The notes below the pieces were generated by a model, which saw only the letters and a list, made by a program, of their open reading frames with translations, had not been told where the DNA came from and did no database searches. Shown piece after piece: positions 45,236-53,478 of a stretch of 64,000 bases of DNA (positions are counted from its first letter, which is position 1; every line of letters begins with the position of its first letter). The stretch lies in NCBI RefSeq assembly GCF_001422725.1, contig NZ_LMMA01000036.1:229544-293543 (forward strand), in the 5' to 3' direction. Source of the stretch: Flavobacterium sp. Leaf82 (GTDB lineage: Bacteria; Bacteroidota; Bacteroidia; Flavobacteriales; Flavobacteriaceae). The translations under genes and the position numbers were made by a program.

Positions 45236-46366
45236 ATGAAAAATACAATCTTTTACGGAATTGCTTTACTACTCACAAGCTTCACAACTAGCGCACAAGT
45301 AATCCTAAATGCCGATGGTCCGGGCGGAGTTGGAACTTATGAATTAATTACAAATGCATTGGCACCCGGAACGGCAAACGGAGCGATTGAAGCTCCAGAT
45401 GCGATTCATCCTGGTTTTGGACGTCATATTGCTGAAGTTTTTGATACGGAACTCAATAAAAATGTTTTTGAGTTTTATTCGCATGTGAGTAATACGCCTC
45501 CGGATAATGAACCTGTTGCAGGAAAAACGGACAGACAACGTGTCGAAATAAAATCTTATGCGCCTTCTCCGGATAATTTAAAGGGAATTATTGGCGAAAC
45601 CGTACAATATAAATGGCGTTTTAAAGTGCCGGCAGGATTTAAACCTACGACGAGCTTTACACATATTCATCAGGTTAAAGCTGTTGATGGCGACGATGAT
45701 GATCCTTTGTTTACTTTGACTTTAAGAAAATTATCTAACGGAACAACTAAATTAGAATTGATTTATGACAAAGATGCAGCTGCTGCAACTATAAAATATC
45801 AAAACCTAAATATGTCTTTGTTTGAAGGAATTTGGGTCGAAGCTACAGAAACCATAAAAGTAGGTTTGCAGGGAACTTATGCGATAACAATCAAAAAAGT
45901 AAGCGACGGAACTGTTTTGATGGATTATAGTAATACCAATATTCAAACGATTCGTCCGGCCTATACTTCGACAACGGGAGTTGTTTATGCTGCAAATTCT
46001 TTCATCAGACCGAAATGGGGAATCTATCGCAGTTTGAGTGATATTGCGAATATGAGAGATGAAGCGATGCGTTTTTCGGATTTTAGTATTGAGGAATTGA
46101 CTGCTTTATCTACAAAAGAGCATTCGAAAGAAAATACAGATATTATTCAATTTCCGAATCCTGTTGCTGACAAACTTCAACTATCAGAAACGATATTAAA
46201 CCAGTATGACGGTATTAGAATCTATGATAATAGTGGAAAAAAAGTACTTGACAATGATACTATTTCTGAAAATATTAATGTGTCGTCTTTAAAATCGGGA
46301 CTTTATATTGTAAAATTCAAAAAAGGAAACAATCTTTCCAAAGGCATAAAAATGATTAAAAAATAA
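45236..46366 (+). CDS. Secreted jelly-roll protein, candidate glucuronan lyase, with T9SS tail
   Basis: 376-aa exported protein with signal peptide to about residue 20 (FTTSAQ). The body (about 21-290) has beta-jelly-roll character with TDRQRVEIKSY, VQYKWRFKVPAGF, FTHIHQVKAVDGDDDDPLFTL and a late KWGIYRS motif. This layout recalls alginate/glucuronan lyases (PL7, PL20 type), where Arg, Gln or His and Tyr residues form the active site; the arginine in RQRVE, the histidines in HIHQ and the tyrosine in WGIYR are candidates. Residues about 305-376 form a T9SS type A tail (FPNPV to KMIKK). It would provide the endo-cleavage that GH88 requires. The family assignment is from memory and needs a profile search. 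Confidence 0.65.
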   Translation: MKNTIFYGIALLLTSFTTSAQVILNADGPGGVGTYELITNALAPGTANGAIEAPDAIHPGFGRHIAEVFDTELNKNVFEFYSHVSNTPPDNEPVAGKTDRQRVEIKSYAPSPDNLKGIIGETVQYKWRFKVPAGFKPTTSFTHIHQVKAVDGDDDDPLFTLTLRKLSNGTTKLELIYDKDAAAATIKYQNLNMSLFEGIWVEATETIKVGLQGTYAITIKKVSDGTVLMDYSNTNIQTIRPAYTSTTGVVYAANSFIRPKWGIYRSLSDIANMRDEAMRFSDFSIEELTALSTKEHSKENTDIIQFPNPVADKLQLSETILNQYDGIRIYDNSGKKVLDNDTISENINVSSLKSGLYIVKFKKGNNLSKGIKMIKK

Positions 46367-46375
46367 ATTTTACCC

Positions 46376-48187
46376 ATGAAAAAACTCATAACCTTATTAC
46401 TGTTAACTGCTGTCTTTATTGGGCAGGCACAAAACCTGATTTCAAATATTCCTAATCGAAATACAACTTCTTTAAACGGGGTTTGGAATTATATTGTTGA
46501 TCCGTATCAAACAGGATTTTACAGTTTTCATCTTGATCAGTATGACAAACAGGAAAAGCCATCAAATGGTGCATTTTTCAACAATTATCATGCTGTGAAT
46601 AAACAGGAATTAGTAGAATATGATTTTGATAAATCTCCAACAATTACTATTCCTGGAGATTGGAATTCGCAGATTCCGGAGCTTAAATATTACGAAGGAA
46701 ATGTGTGGTTCAAAAAATCATTTGATTATAATCTAAAAGAAAAAAAACGTCTTTTTGTTTATTTGGGAGCGATAAATTATAAAGCAGATGTTTATTTGAA
46801 CGGAAAAAAACTTGGAACTCATGAAGGCGGTTTTACGCCTTTTAATTATGAGATTACTTCGATTGTAAAACCAAAAGACAATTATCTGGTTGTAAAAGTA
46901 GATAATACAAGGCATAAAGAAGATGTTCCTACTATTAATACGGACTGGTGGAATTATGGCGGAATCACGCGCGATGTTACTCTTATTGAAGAAAATGAGT
47001 CTTTTGTTGAAGATTACAACATTCAGCTTAAAAAGAATAATAAGGATTTGATTGCTGGTTTTATTAAAATCAATAATTATAATTCGGCACAAAATGATGT
47101 GACGATTTCGATTCCGGAACTTAAAATTAATTATAAAGGAAAAATTGGTAGTGACGGAATTTTAAATTTTGAAATTCCGACGAAAAAAATCTCGTACTGG
47201 TCTCCTGAAAACCCAAAATTATACGAAGTAATAATTAATTTTAATGGACAAAAACTAAAAGATACTATTGGTTTTAGAACAATTGAAACGCAGGAAGACA
47301 AAATTATTTTGAATGGGAAACAAATCTTCTTACGCGGAATTTCTATGCATGAAGAAAATGCAAAAGGCGGACGTGCCAATTCTGAAGAAGATGCTTTGCG
47401 ATTGCTAAACTGGGCAAAAGAATTGGGGTGCAATTATGTTCGTCTGGCACATTATCCGCATAATGAGAATATTATAAGAACGGCTGATAAAATGGGTTTG
47501 ATGGTTTGGGAAGAAATTCCGGTATACTGGACAGTTGAATTTACCAATCAAAACACGTATAAGAATGCCGAAGACCAATTGACAGCAGCAATTACAAGAG
47601 ATAAAAACAGGGCGTGTATTGTTATCTGGTCAATGGCAAATGAAACACCAATATCTGACGCCAGAAATGTTTTTATAAAAAATCTGGTAGATCACACCAA
47701 ATCTTTAGACAATACCAGATTAATCAGTGCGGCTTTATTAACGCAAAGCGGAAATGGTTTTGGAACTATTAATGATGAAATTGGTCAATATCTGGATATA
47801 ATTTCATTCAATCAATATTTAGGCTGGTACGGCGGAAAACTGGAAGATGCCGAGAAAATTTTATGGAAAACCAAATACAACAAACCTGTCATCGTTTCTG
47901 AATTTGGCGGAGATGCAAAACAAGGATTCCACGGAGAAAAAAATGAGCGCTGGACAGAAGAATATCAGGAATATTTATACATCCAGAATTTGAAGATGAT
48001 TGAAAAAATACCTCATCTTAGTGGTTTAAGCCCGTGGATTCTGGTGGATTTTAGATCACCAAAAAGACTATTGCCGGGAATTCAGGACGGTTATAACCGA
48101 AAAGGACTGATCTCAAACGATGGCAATAAAAAGAAAGCTTTTTATATCATGCAGGATTGGTACGCAAAAAAGAAAAAAGAACAATAA
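46376..48187 (+). CDS. GH2 beta-glucuronidase, secreted
   Basis: 603-aa exported glycosidase, the same length as E. coli UidA. A signal peptide ends FIGQAQ (about residue 18). The jelly roll contains YYEGNVWFKKSF and VYLNGKKLGTHEGGFTPFNYEI; NTDWWNYGGITRDV follows. The TIM barrel holds acid/base E423 in VIWSMANETPI and nucleophile E509 in VIVSEFGGD. HYPHNE and the loop before the nucleophile (SFNQYLGWY) fit beta-glucuronidases. It starts 9 bp after the lyase-like gene. Released D-glucuronate would enter the isomerase/SDR/UxuA route encoded at 26064-29604. Confidence 0.92.
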   Translation: MKKLITLLLLTAVFIGQAQNLISNIPNRNTTSLNGVWNYIVDPYQTGFYSFHLDQYDKQEKPSNGAFFNNYHAVNKQELVEYDFDKSPTITIPGDWNSQIPELKYYEGNVWFKKSFDYNLKEKKRLFVYLGAINYKADVYLNGKKLGTHEGGFTPFNYEITSIVKPKDNYLVVKVDNTRHKEDVPTINTDWWNYGGITRDVTLIEENESFVEDYNIQLKKNNKDLIAGFIKINNYNSAQNDVTISIPELKINYKGKIGSDGILNFEIPTKKISYWSPENPKLYEVIINFNGQKLKDTIGFRTIETQEDKIILNGKQIFLRGISMHEENAKGGRANSEEDALRLLNWAKELGCNYVRLAHYPHNENIIRTADKMGLMVWEEIPVYWTVEFTNQNTYKNAEDQLTAAITRDKNRACIVIWSMANETPISDARNVFIKNLVDHTKSLDNTRLISAALLTQSGNGFGTINDEIGQYLDIISFNQYLGWYGGKLEDAEKILWKTKYNKPVIVSEFGGDAKQGFHGEKNERWTEEYQEYLYIQNLKMIEKIPHLSGLSPWILVDFRSPKRLLPGIQDGYNRKGLISNDGNKKKAFYIMQDWYAKKKKEQ

Positions 48188-48292
48188 AATTTTAAGAACC
48201 GTTATCAATTCATTAACAAAAAACAGGCTGTAATTATATGATTTTTCTTCATTATTAACTTACTTTGTAGTTATTCTAAAAATTGTAATCCT

Positions 48293-48856
48293 ATGAAAAA
48301 ATTAAGTTTACTGGTAGTTACTTTATTTGCTGCCTTTACAGTTCAAGCACAAGATGTAGTAAAATTTGCTCCGCTTGATGCAAGTCCGGTTGATATTTCT
48401 TATTTCCCAAACAAAGCAGTTAAATTCAAAAAAACTGATAATCCAAATCCTGTTGTAAAAGTTATTTACGCAAGACCTTCTGTAAAAGGACGTACAATTT
48501 TTGGTGATATTGTAAAGTTTGGAGAAGTTTGGAGAGTTGGTGCTAATGAAAATACAGAAATTAAATTTTACAAACCAGTAACAATTGGTGGTAAAAAAAT
48601 TGCTGCTGGTACTTATAGCCTTTTTGCTATTCCTGAAAAAGACAAATGGACAATTATCATTAACAAAGAACTTGATTTATGGGGAGGTTATGCATATGAT
48701 GAAAGTAAAGATGTCGTAAGGGTTTCTGTTCCTGTAAAACCAGTATCTGAAGTAATTGAAGCTTTATCTATTGCTTTTACAAGTAAAGATGCTGTTGCTA
48801 ATTTGGTTATTGGATGGGACAAAACAACTGTTGAATTGCCTATTACGGTTAAATAA
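48293..48856 (+). CDS. DUF2911 periplasmic protein
   Basis: 187-aa exported protein with signal peptide MKKLSLLVVTLFAAFTVQAQ. The rest matches DUF2911: VKVIYARPSVKGRTIFGDIV, FGEVWRVGANENTEIKF, IAAGTYSLFAIPEKDKWTIIIN. Many Bacteroidota carry one or more copies; function is unknown. It follows the uronate locus by 105 bp and is closed by its own terminator, so it is probably an independent gene. Confidence 0.88.
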   Translation: MKKLSLLVVTLFAAFTVQAQDVVKFAPLDASPVDISYFPNKAVKFKKTDNPNPVVKVIYARPSVKGRTIFGDIVKFGEVWRVGANENTEIKFYKPVTIGGKKIAAGTYSLFAIPEKDKWTIIINKELDLWGGYAYDESKDVVRVSVPVKPVSEVIEALSIAFTSKDAVANLVIGWDKTTVELPITVK

Positions 48857-48877
48857 TTAATCATTTTTTGATATCAA

Positions 48878-48906
48878 AAAGGAGACATTTAATGTCTCCT
48901 TTTTTT
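48878..48906 (+). terminator. Rho-independent terminator of the DUF2911 gene
   Basis: Stem AAAGGAGACATT with AATGTCTCCTTT directly followed by a T run, 22 bp after the stop codon. A textbook intrinsic terminator. Confidence 0.9.
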
Positions 48907-48969
48907 GTTTAAAATTGAATGTAAAAATCAATTAAAGTTCCAATAGACTAAAAATTCAGCTCACAAGAT

Positions 48970-49436
48970 AAGCTCCATAGGAGCGATATATTTATAGAAA
49001 ATTAGTTAGGAAAGTAAGCTCCAGCGGAGCGATATATCTATAGCCAAAAATTTAGTTAGCAAAATAAGCTCCAGCGGAGCGATATATTTATAGCCAAAAA
49101 TTTAATTAGCGAAATAAGCTCCAGCGGAGCGATATATTTATAGCCAAAAATTTAATTAGCGAAATAAGCTCCAGCGGAGCGATATATTTATAACCAAAAA
49201 ATTTAATTAGCGAAATAAGCTCCAGCGGAGCGATATATTTATAACCAATATAAATTCACCATCCAAAGCTCCAGCGGAGCGATATATTTATAACAAACGT
49301 GACGATATAAATATTTCACCCCTACGGGGCTCTTTGATTAATTACAAATACATTTCTATAAATATTTCACCCCTACGGGGCTCTTTAATTAATTACAAAT
49401 ACATTCTATAAATATTGCATCCCTCAGGGACTTTGA
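48970..49436. repeat. Ten-unit, 50-bp-period array of palindromic repeats in two facing orientations
   Basis: Seven plus-oriented units start at 48970, 49016, 49066, 49116, 49166, 49217 and 49266. Each reads AAGCTCCAGCGGAGCGATAT then ATTTATAG, with a GCTCC/GGAGC stem (loop ATA in the first, AGC in the rest). Three units in the opposite orientation start at 49306, 49357 and 49407: TATAAATATTTCACCCCTAC then GGGGCTCTTT (twice), and TATAAATATTGCATCCCTCA then GGGACTTTG (once). The reverse complement of the first type begins TATAAATATATC, so all ten are one family. The stem sequences differ but each stays paired. Spacers are near-identical (CCAAAAATTTAATTAGCGAAAT type), so this is not a CRISPR. It fills the 622-bp gap before the molybdoenzyme genes. 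Confidence 0.9.
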
Positions 49437-49445
49437 TGAATAACA

Positions 49446-49475
49446 AAAAAGAGATATTTTTCAATATCTCTTTTT
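49446..49475 (-). terminator. Terminator of the molybdoenzyme operon
   Basis: Stem AAAAAGAGATATT with AATATCTCTTTTT, three bases beyond the paoC-like stop codon on the minus strand. On that strand the hairpin is followed by a T-rich tail. Confidence 0.8.
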
Positions 49476-49478
49476 ATA

Positions 49479-51677
49479 TTAAACCTTAGCGGTTTCTAAT
49501 ATTTTATCTAACGTAATTGGTAAATCCCTTACCCGTTTTCCTGTTGCATTAAAAACTGCATTTGCAATTGCCGGCGCCATTCCTACCAAAGCTGTTTCAC
49601 CAAGTCCTTTTGTTCCCATTGGGTTACTGACTGGGTCTTTTTTATTGACGAAGAATACTTCTTGTTTTTCAATATCGGCATTTACGGGAACATGATAATC
49701 GGCAAAATTATTGTTGATTGCCCTGCCAAAACGATGATCGATTTCCAAGGATTCCATTAATCCCATTCCGATTCCGCCCACAGCTCCTCCATACATTTGT
49801 CCTGCTGATGTTTTCTGATTGATTACTGTTCCAATATCAGCACAGGAAACCACGTGCGCAATTCTGATTTTTCCTAAATTAGGATTCACCAATACTTTTA
49901 CAAAATGTACTGAAAACGAATAAATAGAATATTTCTTAGCATCTTCTGATCCTTTAGATTCATTTTCTACTGATAGTTCTTCGAGTTTATTTGCGCCAAG
50001 TAGTGAAACTAAACTAAGCGTTTTTTTACTGTCTTTTTTAGACGATACTGATCCATTTGCAAAACTTAGATCACTTATAGGGATATTTTTAAAAGTTTCA
50101 TTTTCTGTCGCAAGACCCAACGTTTTGCTTACTAACAAATTACAGGCATCATGAACGGCAGAACCTACAGATGAAGTCGTTGCAGAACCTCCTTGGGTTG
50201 GACCTTTTGGCAGTCCGCTTTTTCCCATTTCGATAATTACATTTTCAGTTGGTATTCCTGTAATTTCGGCTCCAATTGCGGTCATCATAGTTGCTGTTCC
50301 GGGTCCCATATCGTTTACACTGCATTGCAGAAGTAAACTTCCATCTGCTAAAAATTTTGCTTTTACAGTGGTTGGATTTCTGTACGAACCAAAAGTTCCT
50401 GTTCCCATTCCGTAGCCCACAAGCCATTCGCCTTCACGAACAGATCCGGGTTCGTTTTTTCTGTTTTTCCAGCCAATTCGTTCGATTCCTGCATCATAAC
50501 ATTCTAAAAGATATTTACTGCTCCAGGGTTTGTTTTGTTCCAGGTCTTTTTCGGCGTGATTGCGCTTACGAAACTCAATAGGATCCATGTTTAATTTATG
50601 TGCGAGTTCATCTATAGCACTTTCTAATGCAAACGAACCGGTTGCTTCACCCGGACCACGCATCCAGATTGGCGTACAAGTATCCATTTCTACAATTTTA
50701 TATTTGGTAGAAACGTTGGCACAATCATACATAAATCTTGACATGTTTACGGTTGCTTCTGTAAAGTCTTCATAACTTGAAGTCTGCGCGATTGCTTCAT
50801 GCGTTAATCCGGTAAGTTTACCATCTTTGGTTGCTCCTAATCCCATTTTTTGAATGGTATACGGACGAAAACCAACATTGGTAAACATTTGCTCGCGGTG
50901 CAAAACTAATTTAACCGGACGGGCAATTTTTTTTGATGCTATAAGCGCTGCAATTTCGTATGGCCAGGTATGCAATCCCATTCCAAAAGCACCTCCAAGA
51001 TATTCTGAATGTACCTCAACATCTTCTGGAAGAATTCCAAAAACATTTGCAACACTTTTTCTCGTGCCTTCAACGCCTTGGCTTTTAGTATATAAAATAG
51101 GTTTATTACCATTCCATTTTGCGATAATATTCGCTAATTCCATCGGATTATGAACTTCTGTAGGGATTGTATATTGTTCTTCTACAACTACTTCTGCATT
51201 TTTATATCCATCTTCAATTCCGCGGTTATAATCTTTTGCACGCTCTGGTGTTTTACCATTATTTTTAACTTTTTCAAGTTCTGTTGAGTGCTCTTCTTTT
51301 AAATATTCTGCTTTGATCAGACTGGCTGCATATTGCATACGTTCAAAAGTATCCGCCACTATCAAAGCAATTGGCTGATCGTAATAACGTACAGTATCAT
51401 CTTTGAATATTTGCAGGGGCTGTCCTAAATTATCACGCTTTTTGGGTTGTTCGTATCCGGCTGGTTTATCTACATTCAAGTGTGTGATTACTGCCAGAAC
51501 TCCCGGCGCCCATTCTGCTTTTTTAGTCTCAATTGATTTAATTCTGCCTTTAGCAATCGTACTTCCTACCAAACAGGCATACGCCACGCCCGGAGTTTTA
51601 TATTCTGCTGAATAAGTTGCTGAACCCGTTACTTTAGCAAATCCGTCAACTCTGTTTATATTACTTGTCTTGCTCAT
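49479..51677 (-). CDS. paoC: Aldehyde oxidoreductase, molybdenum-binding subunit (PaoC-like)
   Basis: 732-aa large subunit of the xanthine oxidase family, the same length as E. coli PaoC. It should bind the molybdenum cofactor in its cytosine-dinucleotide form. Recognisable blocks are the N-terminal RVDGFAKVTGSATYSAE, EYLGGAFGMGLHTWPYE, WMRGPGEATGSFALESAIDELA and GPTQGGSATTSSVGSAV. Near the C-terminus, MGTKGLGETALVG holds the catalytic base E694. It has no export signal of its own and would travel with the Tat-bearing small subunit. The gene order small, FAD, Mo subunit (8-bp gap from the FAD gene) matches paoABC. Substrates are probably diverse aldehydes; aromatic aldehydes are favoured by the E. 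coli enzyme. Confidence 0.92.
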   Translation of the reverse strand: MSKTSNINRVDGFAKVTGSATYSAEYKTPGVAYACLVGSTIAKGRIKSIETKKAEWAPGVLAVITHLNVDKPAGYEQPKKRDNLGQPLQIFKDDTVRYYDQPIALIVADTFERMQYAASLIKAEYLKEEHSTELEKVKNNGKTPERAKDYNRGIEDGYKNAEVVVEEQYTIPTEVHNPMELANIIAKWNGNKPILYTKSQGVEGTRKSVANVFGILPEDVEVHSEYLGGAFGMGLHTWPYEIAALIASKKIARPVKLVLHREQMFTNVGFRPYTIQKMGLGATKDGKLTGLTHEAIAQTSSYEDFTEATVNMSRFMYDCANVSTKYKIVEMDTCTPIWMRGPGEATGSFALESAIDELAHKLNMDPIEFRKRNHAEKDLEQNKPWSSKYLLECYDAGIERIGWKNRKNEPGSVREGEWLVGYGMGTGTFGSYRNPTTVKAKFLADGSLLLQCSVNDMGPGTATMMTAIGAEITGIPTENVIIEMGKSGLPKGPTQGGSATTSSVGSAVHDACNLLVSKTLGLATENETFKNIPISDLSFANGSVSSKKDSKKTLSLVSLLGANKLEELSVENESKGSEDAKKYSIYSFSVHFVKVLVNPNLGKIRIAHVVSCADIGTVINQKTSAGQMYGGAVGGIGMGLMESLEIDHRFGRAINNNFADYHVPVNADIEKQEVFFVNKKDPVSNPMGTKGLGETALVGMAPAIANAVFNATGKRVRDLPITLDKILETAKV

Positions 51678-51685
51678 AATTGGAA

Positions 51686-52666
51686 TTATTTAGATGCTGC
51701 TATAGTTAATGCTTCGGTGATTGCATTGGGTCCAAGAGTCAGTTTAAAATCATTATCGCCATAACTTCTGGCGCCTTTCATTGCGAGGTCTGCAGCTTGT
51801 CTGAATGTTTTTTCAGAAACTGTTTTTCCTTTCAAAAATTCTTCAGCTTCCGTAAGTCTCCACGGTTTATGTGCCACACCGCCCATAGCAAGTCTGGCAT
51901 CATTGATTGTATTGTTTTTTATATCTAATCCCACAGCTACAGATATTAGTGCAAAAGCATAACTGCTGCGGTCACGGACTTTTAGATAATGTACATTTTT
52001 AGTAAAATTATTGTTGGGAATTTCAATTGAGGTAATTATTTCCTTGTCCAGAAGTGTATTGTCTTTTTCAGGAGTATTTCCCGGAAGACGATGAAAATCT
52101 GTAAAATTGATTTCTCTTTTCCCTTTTGGTCCTTCTACAAAAACAGTTGCGTCTAATGCTGCGAGTGCCACACACATATCACTTGGATGTACGGCGATAC
52201 AACTATCCGAAGCACCAAAAATAGCGTGCATTCTATTTGCTCCGCCAATTGCTCCGCAGCCACTTTTAGGGACACGTTTGTTGCAGGGCATATCTGTATT
52301 ATAAAAATAAGAACAGCGTGTGCGTTGCAGCATATTTCCTCCTACGCTTGCCATATGCCTGATTTGTTGCGATGCTCCGGCAGCGAGTGCTAGTGCAAGT
52401 AAAGGATAACTTTCTTTTATCAACTGATCTTCTGCAACCTGACTATTTTTAGCCAATGCACCAATGGAAACTTTTCCGGTGAGGAATTCTATTTTTTTAA
52501 GATCTACTCCATTTATATCAATAAGTTTATCGGGAGCGACAACATTCTTTTTCATCAGATCGACCAGATTGGTTCCGCCTGCAATAAACATAGCCGAATT
52601 TTCTTTGGCAATACTTGATACCGCAGATTTTGATGACAATGCTCTTATTATTTGAAAGTTTTTCAT
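51686..52666 (-). CDS. paoB: Aldehyde oxidoreductase, FAD-binding subunit (PaoB-like)
   Basis: 326-aa subunit carrying FAD and, by analogy with E. coli PaoB, an extra [4Fe-4S] cluster. The FAD-binding stretches are FIAGGTNLVDLMKKNVV and AGASQQIRHMASVGGNML. The cluster region follows as RTRCSYFYNTDMPCNKRV and KSGCGAIGG, with the cysteines spaced as in PaoB. This feature is absent from ordinary xanthine dehydrogenase FAD subunits. The start codon overlaps the stop of the [2Fe-2S] gene by four bases (ATGA), indicating translational coupling. Confidence 0.92.
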   Translation of the reverse strand: MKNFQIIRALSSKSAVSSIAKENSAMFIAGGTNLVDLMKKNVVAPDKLIDINGVDLKKIEFLTGKVSIGALAKNSQVAEDQLIKESYPLLALALAAGASQQIRHMASVGGNMLQRTRCSYFYNTDMPCNKRVPKSGCGAIGGANRMHAIFGASDSCIAVHPSDMCVALAALDATVFVEGPKGKREINFTDFHRLPGNTPEKDNTLLDKEIITSIEIPNNNFTKNVHYLKVRDRSSYAFALISVAVGLDIKNNTINDARLAMGGVAHKPWRLTEAEEFLKGKTVSEKTFRQAADLAMKGARSYGDNDFKLTLGPNAITEALTIAASK

Positions 52667-53301
52667 AGTGTCATCCCTCCTTCCTTCACTTCTGTAATTG
52701 CGTCTACAATATTATGATAAGCGCCACATCTACAGATATTTCCGCTCATATATTCTCTAATTTCATCTCGGCTGTTGGCATGACCTTCTTTGATACAGGC
52801 AATTCCTGACATGATTTGTCCGGGCGTACAATACCCACACTGAAAACCATCATTTTTTATGAAAGCTTCCTGCATTGGGTGTAGTTTTTTACCTTTCGAA
52901 AGTCCTTCAATTGTGGTTACCTGTGCATTTTGCTGCATGGATGCCAATGACAGGCAGGATAATATTCTGGTGCCGTTTACATGAACTGTACACGCACCAC
53001 ATTGTCCGTGGTCACAGCCTTTTTTAGTTCCTGTAAGTAGTAATTGTTCTCTTAATAAATCAAGTAAAGTAGTTCTTGGCTCAATATTAAGATTGTGTAT
53101 TTTGCCATTTACTTCGATAGAAAGTGGAACTGTTTCTAAATATTCAGCTATTTTTTCATCCCATTTATTCTCGGATGCCATCACCAATGAAGGCGGTGTC
53201 AGTGCGAGAGCGGTAAAAAGTCCAGATTTTTTTATAAAGTCACGACGAGAATTTGCATCTGTCTCGGTTTCTTTATTCGGATTTATTTTTTTAGCAGCCA
53301 T
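52663..53301 (-). CDS. paoA: Aldehyde oxidoreductase, [2Fe-2S] subunit with Tat signal (PaoA-like)
   Basis: 212-aa electron-transfer subunit. The N-terminus carries a twin-arginine signal, NSRRDFIKKSGLFTALAL, for folded export to the periplasm. The first cluster sits in GCDHGQCGACTVHVNG with a fourth cysteine in ILSCLSL (plant-ferredoxin pattern). The second sits in QCGYCTPGQIM and ICRCGAYHNI. It is the first gene of the operon and shares an intergenic region with the divergent cysteine desulfurase gene. A perfect -7 box lies 44 bp upstream. Confidence 0.94.
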   Translation of the reverse strand: MAAKKINPNKETETDANSRRDFIKKSGLFTALALTPPSLVMASENKWDEKIAEYLETVPLSIEVNGKIHNLNIEPRTTLLDLLREQLLLTGTKKGCDHGQCGACTVHVNGTRILSCLSLASMQQNAQVTTIEGLSKGKKLHPMQEAFIKNDGFQCGYCTPGQIMSGIACIKEGHANSRDEIREYMSGNICRCGAYHNIVDAITEVKEGGMTL

Positions 53302-53344
53302 TCAATCTATTTTTAAATTAGCAAAATCACTTAAGGTATTCTAA

Positions 53345-53352
53345 CAAATTTA
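53345..53352 (-). promoter_or_regulatory. TAnnTTTG box upstream of paoA
   Basis: TAAATTTG on the minus strand (53352 down to 53345) matches the -7 consensus exactly and would give a leader of roughly 35-40 nt. Candidate TTG boxes are 14 or 24 bp upstream, neither ideal, so the promoter may be weak or activated. Confidence 0.5.
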
Positions 53353-53478
53353 ACGATCTTAAAGAACAAAAAGTTACAAAATTCAAACCAATCCTTTATT
53401 TAGAATAAATTTCAATTGCGAGAAAATCCTGTTACTTTAAAATTCTAAATTGTATTTTTACAAGAACAAGTACCAATT

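Noticed and set aside
46733..47092. 119-codon frame antisense to the GH2 beta-glucuronidase
   Set aside because: Low-complexity translation rich in Phe, Ile and Asn, fully inside a gene with catalytic motifs on the other strand.
48970..49436. CRISPR-like array with 50-bp period
   Set aside because: The parts between the repeats are nearly identical to each other, the repeats change orientation midway, and no cas gene is present.
49479..53301. Xanthine dehydrogenase proper
   Set aside because: The small subunit has a Tat signal and the FAD subunit has the extra cysteine-rich cluster region of PaoB, which point to a periplasmic aldehyde oxidoreductase.
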